DNA from: JACDHG01 sp963811585
GTDB lineage: Bacteria > Actinomycetota > Actinomycetes > Propionibacteriales > Nocardioidaceae
Assembly (NCBI GenBank): GCA_963811585.1
Contig: CAWERR010000009.1
Coordinates: 186,001 to 250,000, forward strand
Direction: 5' to 3'
Length of the DNA: 64,000 nucleotides
The notes under the pieces are model-generated. The model searched no databases, was not told the origin of the DNA, and worked only from the letters and a program-made list of their open reading frames with translations. The position numbers were made by a program, and so were the translations under genes. Shown piece by piece: positions 60,360-64,000 of the stretch; positions within the stretch are counted from its first letter, which is position 1; every line of letters starts with the position of its first letter.

Positions 60360-61037
60360 TCAGGTCAGCGACCAGTCGATGGGGTCGGCACCTTGCTTTA
60401 CCAGCAGATCGTTGGTGCGACTGAAGGGGCGGGACCCGAAGAATCCCCTCGCGGCGGACAGCGGAGAAGGGTGGGCGCTCTCGACCGTCGCCACTCGGTC
60501 GAGCGCCGGTCTCGCCGACTGCGCGTCTCGACCCCACAGGATCGCCACCAGTGGCGAGCGGCGTCGTACAAGTGCGTCGATGGCCAGGTCGGTGACCCGC
60601 TCCCAGCCCTTTCCACGGTGTGAAGCAGGTCGGCCGGGCTGCACCGTCAAGACTCGGTTCAGCAGCAGCACACCCTGTTCCGTCCAGGCGGAAAGGTCGC
60701 CATGCGGGGGCGCGGCCACGCCGACGTCGTCAGCGAGTTCGCGGTAGATGTTGACGAGACTCTTGGGCAGCGGGCGCACCGAGCGCTCGACCGAGAAGCA
60801 CAGCCCGACCGGGTGTCCCGGTGTCGGGTAGGGGTCCTGACCGAGGACCAGCACCTTGACGTCCGCCAGCGGTTGTCGGAACGCGCGTAGCACGGCATCG
60901 CCGGCAGGGAGGTAGCTCCTGCCGGCCGCCACCTCCGCACGCAGGAACATCCCGAGCTGGGCGATCGTCCCGGCCATCGGAGCAAGCGCGTCGGCCCAAT
61001 CCGGGGCGACAAGATCAGCCAGTGGTCGCGGAGTCAC
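60360..61037 (-). CDS. ung: Uracil-DNA glycosylase, family 1
   Basis: This 225-aa base-excision repair enzyme has the water-activating Asp motif VLVLGQDPYPTPGHPVGLCF, LLLNRVLTV, VAILWGRDAQ and the HPSPLSAARGFFGSRPFS leucine/His loop. GTG 61037 gives the usual N-terminus (TPRPLADLVAPDWAD) with GGGGAC upstream; ATG 61058, seven codons earlier, is possible. The 3' end abuts the palindromic repeat cluster. Confidence 0.94.
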   Translation of the reverse strand: MTPRPLADLVAPDWADALAPMAGTIAQLGMFLRAEVAAGRSYLPAGDAVLRAFRQPLADVKVLVLGQDPYPTPGHPVGLCFSVERSVRPLPKSLVNIYRELADDVGVAAPPHGDLSAWTEQGVLLLNRVLTVQPGRPASHRGKGWERVTDLAIDALVRRRSPLVAILWGRDAQSARPALDRVATVESAHPSPLSAARGFFGSRPFSRTNDLLVKQGADPIDWSLT

Positions 61038-61089
61038 GTCCCCAACTCTGCCAAACATGTGGATAAAGCTGGGGGTAACTCAGGCAAAA

Positions 61090-61393
61090 CGGCGTGTTGA
61101 TCTGGACACGCCGAACCCCTTGAAAACAAGGAAAAGAAAGTCTGCCGAAGGTCTTGCGCAGCCTCCTCGTAGCGAGATAGAACTTCTCCTACGAACTTCG
61201 GAAACGGAGTTCGGGGCAGGTCGGAAGACCTGGTTAGGTCCGGTGAACTTCGGTTCATCGGCGTCATGCGGGGCAACCCGCGTGGATCGCTCGGTGACGC
61301 GGGGCGAGTTGACCAGGGGAGAAGACCAGTCGTGTCGGCAGCGTCACGGCCGAGACACCGAAGGCTCCGCAAACTCATACTTTGCGGAGCCTT
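61090..61393 (+). ncRNA. Candidate structured non-coding RNA between ung and otsA
   Basis: The 422-bp gap 61038-61459 has no gene but carries successive hairpins. They are CGGCGTGT/ACACGCCG (61090-61113), CCTTG-AAAA-CAAGG (61118-61131), TCGTAG/CTACGA (61167-61194), CAGGTC-GGAA-GACCTG (61217-61232), a 9-bp stem closed by C-UUCG-G (61240-61261), and GCGGG-GCAA-CCCGC (61268-61281). The perfect terminator hairpin ends it. UUCG and GNRA loops form only if the plus strand is the RNA, which sets the strand. It matches no RNA family I know well; tmRNA and RNase P motifs are absent. The 5' end is a guess. Confidence 0.5.
61361..61393. terminator. Strong hairpin terminator
   Basis: AAGGCTCCGCAAA, loop CTCATAC and TTTGCGGAGCCTT form a perfect 13-bp stem. 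Being symmetric it may serve the candidate plus-strand RNA and also otsA, whose minus-strand stop lies about 65 bp away. Confidence 0.75.
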
Positions 61394-61459
61394 CACCTAT
61401 GTCTGGGCATTGTCATCTGGGCCAGCCGCCTGCGTCACTCAGCTGGCCAGCGTCCAGGG

Positions 61460-62875
61460 CTACTTCGACGGGGCTTCCAGTCGGTCGCCGCCGAGGTCGG
61501 TGAGGAACGCGTTAGCCCAGGCGGCAATGTCGTGCTCACGCACCTGCTTGCGCATCGTCCGCATCCGTCGGCGCTGCTCCTTCGGGCTGGCGTTCATGGC
61601 CGCGCGCATCGCATCCTTGAGTCCGTTGATGTCGTGGGGGTTGACCAGGTATGCCTGCTTGAGCTCGTCGGCGGCGCCGGCAAACTCCGACAGGACCAGC
61701 GCACCAGTGTCCTCGTAGCGGCAGGTGACGTACTCCTTGGCCACGAGGTTCATGCCGTCGGCGAACGGTGTGACGACCATGACGTCGGCGGCCCTGAACA
61801 ACGCCGCCATCTCCTCGCGCGGGTATGACGAGTGGGTGTAGTGGATCGGCTGGCGGCCGATGCGCCCCAGGTCACCGTTGATCCGGCCAACCCAGTGCTC
61901 GATGTCGTGACGCACCTCGATGTACTGCTCCACTCGTTCTCGGCTCGGTGACGCGACCTGCACGAAGACGGCGTCGTCCACCGAGATCGCCTCGTCGACG
62001 ATGAGCTCGCCGAAGGCGCGCAGACGTTGCCGGATGCCCTTCGTGTAGTCCAGCCTGTCGACACCGAGCAGCATCATCCGGTCGCCGCCGATCTCCGTGC
62101 GGATCTCGTCAGCGCGGGCTTGCACCTCCGGCGACTTCGCGAGCGTCTCGAGCTGCTGGAAGTCCAGCGAGATCGGGTAGGCACGCGCACCGACCTCGCG
62201 GCCGTCATTCAGCCGGATCCGGTCGCGGTGGGTCTTGTGGCCGAGTCGCAGCCTGACCAGCCGCGCGAAGTTGGCGGCCCCACCTGGGCGCTGGAAGCCC
62301 ACCAGGTCGGCGCCGAGGAGGCCTTCGAGGATCTGGTCGCGCCACGGCAGCTGCTTGAACAGCTCAGTCGGCGGGAACGGGATGTGCAGGAAGTAGCCGA
62401 TCTTGACGTCCGGGCGAAGCGCTCGGAGCATCGCCGGCACGAGCTGCAGCTGGTAGTCGTGGATCCACACGACTGCGTTCTTAGCGGCCGAGGCCGATGC
62501 TGCCTCCGCGAACCGCTGGTTGACCTGGACGTAGGCCTCCCACCACTCACGGTGGAATGCCGGCTTGGCGACGACGTCGTGGTAGAGCGGCCACAACGTG
62601 CCGTTGGACATGCCCTCGTAGTAACACTCGACTTCGCTGGTCGACAGTGGCAGCGGTTTCACGGTGAGGCCGTCCACCTGGAACGCCGCGTCGTCGTCGA
62701 TGGCGGATCCGGGCCAGCCGATCCAGATGCCGTCGTGCTCGCGCAGCACCGGCTCTAGTGCGGTCACCAACCCACCCGGCGAGGTGCGCCACTCAGACCC
62801 TTCGGAACGCTCCACGCGGTCGACCGGGAGCCGGTTGGCAACAACGACGAACGAGCTCTTCGACGACTTGGCCAT
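61460..62875 (-). CDS. otsA: Trehalose-6-phosphate synthase
   Basis: This 471-aa GT20 enzyme makes trehalose-6-phosphate from a nucleotide-glucose and glucose-6-phosphate, for osmoprotection. Motifs are FVVVANRLPVDRVER, WPGSAIDDD, VWIHDYQLQLVPAMLR, FLHIPFPPTELFKQLPWRDQ, GVDRLDYTKGIRQRL, and the C-terminal TPFADGMNLVAKEYV and VLSEFAGAADEL. The start at 62875 (MAKSSKSSF) is chosen because the Rossmann strand begins eight residues later. No otsB is in the window. Confidence 0.95.
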   Translation of the reverse strand: MAKSSKSSFVVVANRLPVDRVERSEGSEWRTSPGGLVTALEPVLREHDGIWIGWPGSAIDDDAAFQVDGLTVKPLPLSTSEVECYYEGMSNGTLWPLYHDVVAKPAFHREWWEAYVQVNQRFAEAASASAAKNAVVWIHDYQLQLVPAMLRALRPDVKIGYFLHIPFPPTELFKQLPWRDQILEGLLGADLVGFQRPGGAANFARLVRLRLGHKTHRDRIRLNDGREVGARAYPISLDFQQLETLAKSPEVQARADEIRTEIGGDRMMLLGVDRLDYTKGIRQRLRAFGELIVDEAISVDDAVFVQVASPSRERVEQYIEVRHDIEHWVGRINGDLGRIGRQPIHYTHSSYPREEMAALFRAADVMVVTPFADGMNLVAKEYVTCRYEDTGALVLSEFAGAADELKQAYLVNPHDINGLKDAMRAAMNASPKEQRRRMRTMRKQVREHDIAAWANAFLTDLGGDRLEAPSK

Positions 62876-62975
62876 TGCCGTCAACCCTAAACGGGCTCGG
62901 AAGCGCGTGCACCTTCGACTGCCCAACGCCCTGTCGGTCGCTCACAAATGCGTGATCTCACGGCACAATCGAAAC

Positions 62976-64000
62976 GTGCCAGTCAGCGAACGCCATCGAC
63001 GGGCGTCAGCCAGTGAGCGCCGTCGCAGCATGCCAGACAGCGACCACCGACGCGTTGTGCCGTTTGCCGTCGTCACTGGTGTCGGGCTGCTGACGCTGAT
63101 GTTCCCGCCGTACGTCGACGAGGGCGGTCACCTGGTGGCGGCGTCAGTCTTGCTTGTCCTCGTGGTGGTCGTCGGGTTCAAGGCTCCCCGGGACTCGTGG
63201 TGGGCGGCCGTCCCGCCGATGCTGTTCTTCCTCGTCGTCATGGTGCTGCGTGACGGCACCGGTGCAGCGCCTTCCGGACTGGCACCGCTCGTCGGCCTGC
63301 CCGTCATGTGGATCGCCCTCTACGGGACGCGTGCCCAGATGTGGATGGCAGCGGCCGCCACCGGGGTGGTCTTCCTCGTCCCGGTGGTCCTGGTGGGCGA
63401 GCCTGACTATCCGCTCGCGGACTGGCGCCGGGCCCTCTTGTGGCTTGCGTTCGCGGGGTTGATCGGAGCGGTCGTCCAAGACGTCGTACGCAAGCTGCTC
63501 GAGCGCGATCAGCAGCAGACGCTGATCACCGCCCATCTCGACGGTGTGCTCCGCGCTGCCACCGAGCACTCGATCCTCGCGACGACCCTGGACGGCACGA
63601 TCACCACATTCAACGAGGGCGCCGAACGTATGCTCGGCTACCGCGCAGACGAGCTCGTGGGCAAGCAGACACCCGCGCTTCTGCACGACCCGAATGAGGT
63701 GGCGCAACGTGCCGCGGAGCTGGGCATCGACCCGGGCTTCGACGTGTTCGTGTCCATTGCTCGCCGCGACAGACGTGAAACCCGGGAATGGACCTACCTG
63801 GCGAAGGACGGCACCCGCGTCCCGGTCCGGTTGACGGTGACAGCGATCGAGGATGAGGCCGGTCAGACCTTGGGGTTCATGGGCATCGCCGCGGACATCA
63901 CGGCGGAGAAGGAGGCCCTTGAACAGGTGAGACTTGCCGAGCAACGCTGGCGCGTGCTCCTGGGCCACCTCCCTGACACGTCAGTGCTGACGGTCGGACC
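62976..64000 (+). CDS. Membrane PAS-domain sensor protein, N-terminal part
   Basis: Truncated by the right edge; 341 codons are visible. A basic N-terminus holds three imperfect repeats (PVSERHRR, SASERRRS, PDSDHRRV). About six membrane helices follow (FAVVTGVGLLTLMF through LLWLAFAGLIGAVVQDVV) and then a PAS domain (HSILATTLDGTITTFNEGAE; MLGYRADELVGKQTP; FMGIAADITAEKEALEQ). The end of the window begins a second PAS-like segment. The output domain is out of view; GGDEF/EAL or histidine-kinase outputs are equally possible. CACAAT six bases before GTG 62976 may be a -10; ATG 63030 is an alternative start. Confidence 0.8.
   Translation, partial: MPVSERHRRASASERRRSMPDSDHRRVVPFAVVTGVGLLTLMFPPYVDEGGHLVAASVLLVLVVVVGFKAPRDSWWAAVPPMLFFLVVMVLRDGTGAAPSGLAPLVGLPVMWIALYGTRAQMWMAAAATGVVFLVPVVLVGEPDYPLADWRRALLWLAFAGLIGAVVQDVVRKLLERDQQQTLITAHLDGVLRAATEHSILATTLDGTITTFNEGAERMLGYRADELVGKQTPALLHDPNEVAQRAAELGIDPGFDVFVSIARRDRRETREWTYLAKDGTRVPVRLTVTAIEDEAGQTLGFMGIAADITAEKEALEQVRLAEQRWRVLLGHLPDTSVLTVG

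Noticed and set aside
61090..61393. tmRNA, RNase P RNA or 4.5S RNA
   Set aside because: No tRNA-like end, no GAGGAAAGTC core motif and no SRP loop were found by eye.

Overview
The window is high-GC DNA with dense, mostly short-spaced genes and many GTG starts. It carries mycothiol biosynthesis (mshA), carD, a senX3/regX3 pair, an HbhA-like protein and a PaaX-type regulator, so it is chromosomal DNA of an actinomycete. Gene content and the abundance of a GGTCTCGACAAGCTCGACC-type palindrome recall Nocardioidaceae and relatives; that placement is from memory and was not tested. Two blocks keep the gene order known from Mycobacterium tuberculosis: XRE regulator-hbhA-DUF2516, mshA-ybjN-gpm-senX3-regX3, and carD-ispD-ispF-cysS-rlmB.

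Layout. 1-3.9 kb: the start of an LCP cell-wall ligase gene, a BKACE-family enzyme, a nitrobindin-like protein, a Fur-family regulator, YgfZ and a small membrane protein. 3.9-8.6 kb: sulfate assimilation on the minus strand (cysD-cysN, a TauE/SafE exporter and an APS kinase with a decayed ATP-sulfurylase-like N-terminus). 8.7-12.7 kb: asparaginase, XRE regulator, HbhA-like protein, DUF2516, a hydrolase and a macrodomain. 12.7-24.6 kb: typA, an SDR, mshA, ybjN, gpmA, phoU, senX3/regX3, a lipoprotein, carD, a degenerate IspD-like gene, ispD and ispF. 24.7-37.6 kb: a membrane-anchored molybdoenzyme, secreted or membrane proteases, two tandem C39-like proteins, cysS-rlmB, an acyl-CoA dehydrogenase, a DUF4032 protein and a csbD-soxR operon with a recognisable SoxR box. 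37.9-39.6 kb: a secreted subtilisin and a sulfotransferase-like gene. 40.4-49.7 kb: an aromatic-CoA catabolic island (SDR, RidA, PaaX, CoA ligase, acyl-CoA dehydrogenase, enoyl-CoA hydratase, FAD monooxygenase/OYE fusion, frameshifted OYE). 49.8-52 kb: tRNA-Thr and a TasA/SipW/DNRLRE surface-fibre operon. 52.1-64 kb: a YdeP-like molybdoenzyme, an I9-like protein with an S8 protease, DUF5709, SDR-DUF2867, a DUF222 HNH protein beside a dense palindromic repeat cluster, ung, a probable structured RNA, otsA, and the start of a PAS membrane sensor.

The most interesting signals are these. (1) Two adjacent IspD-type genes have complementary sets of active-site motifs. (2) A dispersed palindrome is densest next to a DUF222/HNH gene and has entered its coding sequence. 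(3) An unannotated region of about 300 nt between otsA and ung contains a series of hairpins with stable tetraloops and ends in a strong terminator. (4) The CoA-aromatic cluster includes a RidA protein that lacks the usual carboxylate-binding arginine. (5) A SoxR box lies upstream of csbD-soxR. (6) A -10 hexamer 6-8 nt before the start codon recurs across the window and points to widespread leaderless transcription.

All assignments were made by eye from translated sequence and remembered family motifs. No database search or folding program was run.
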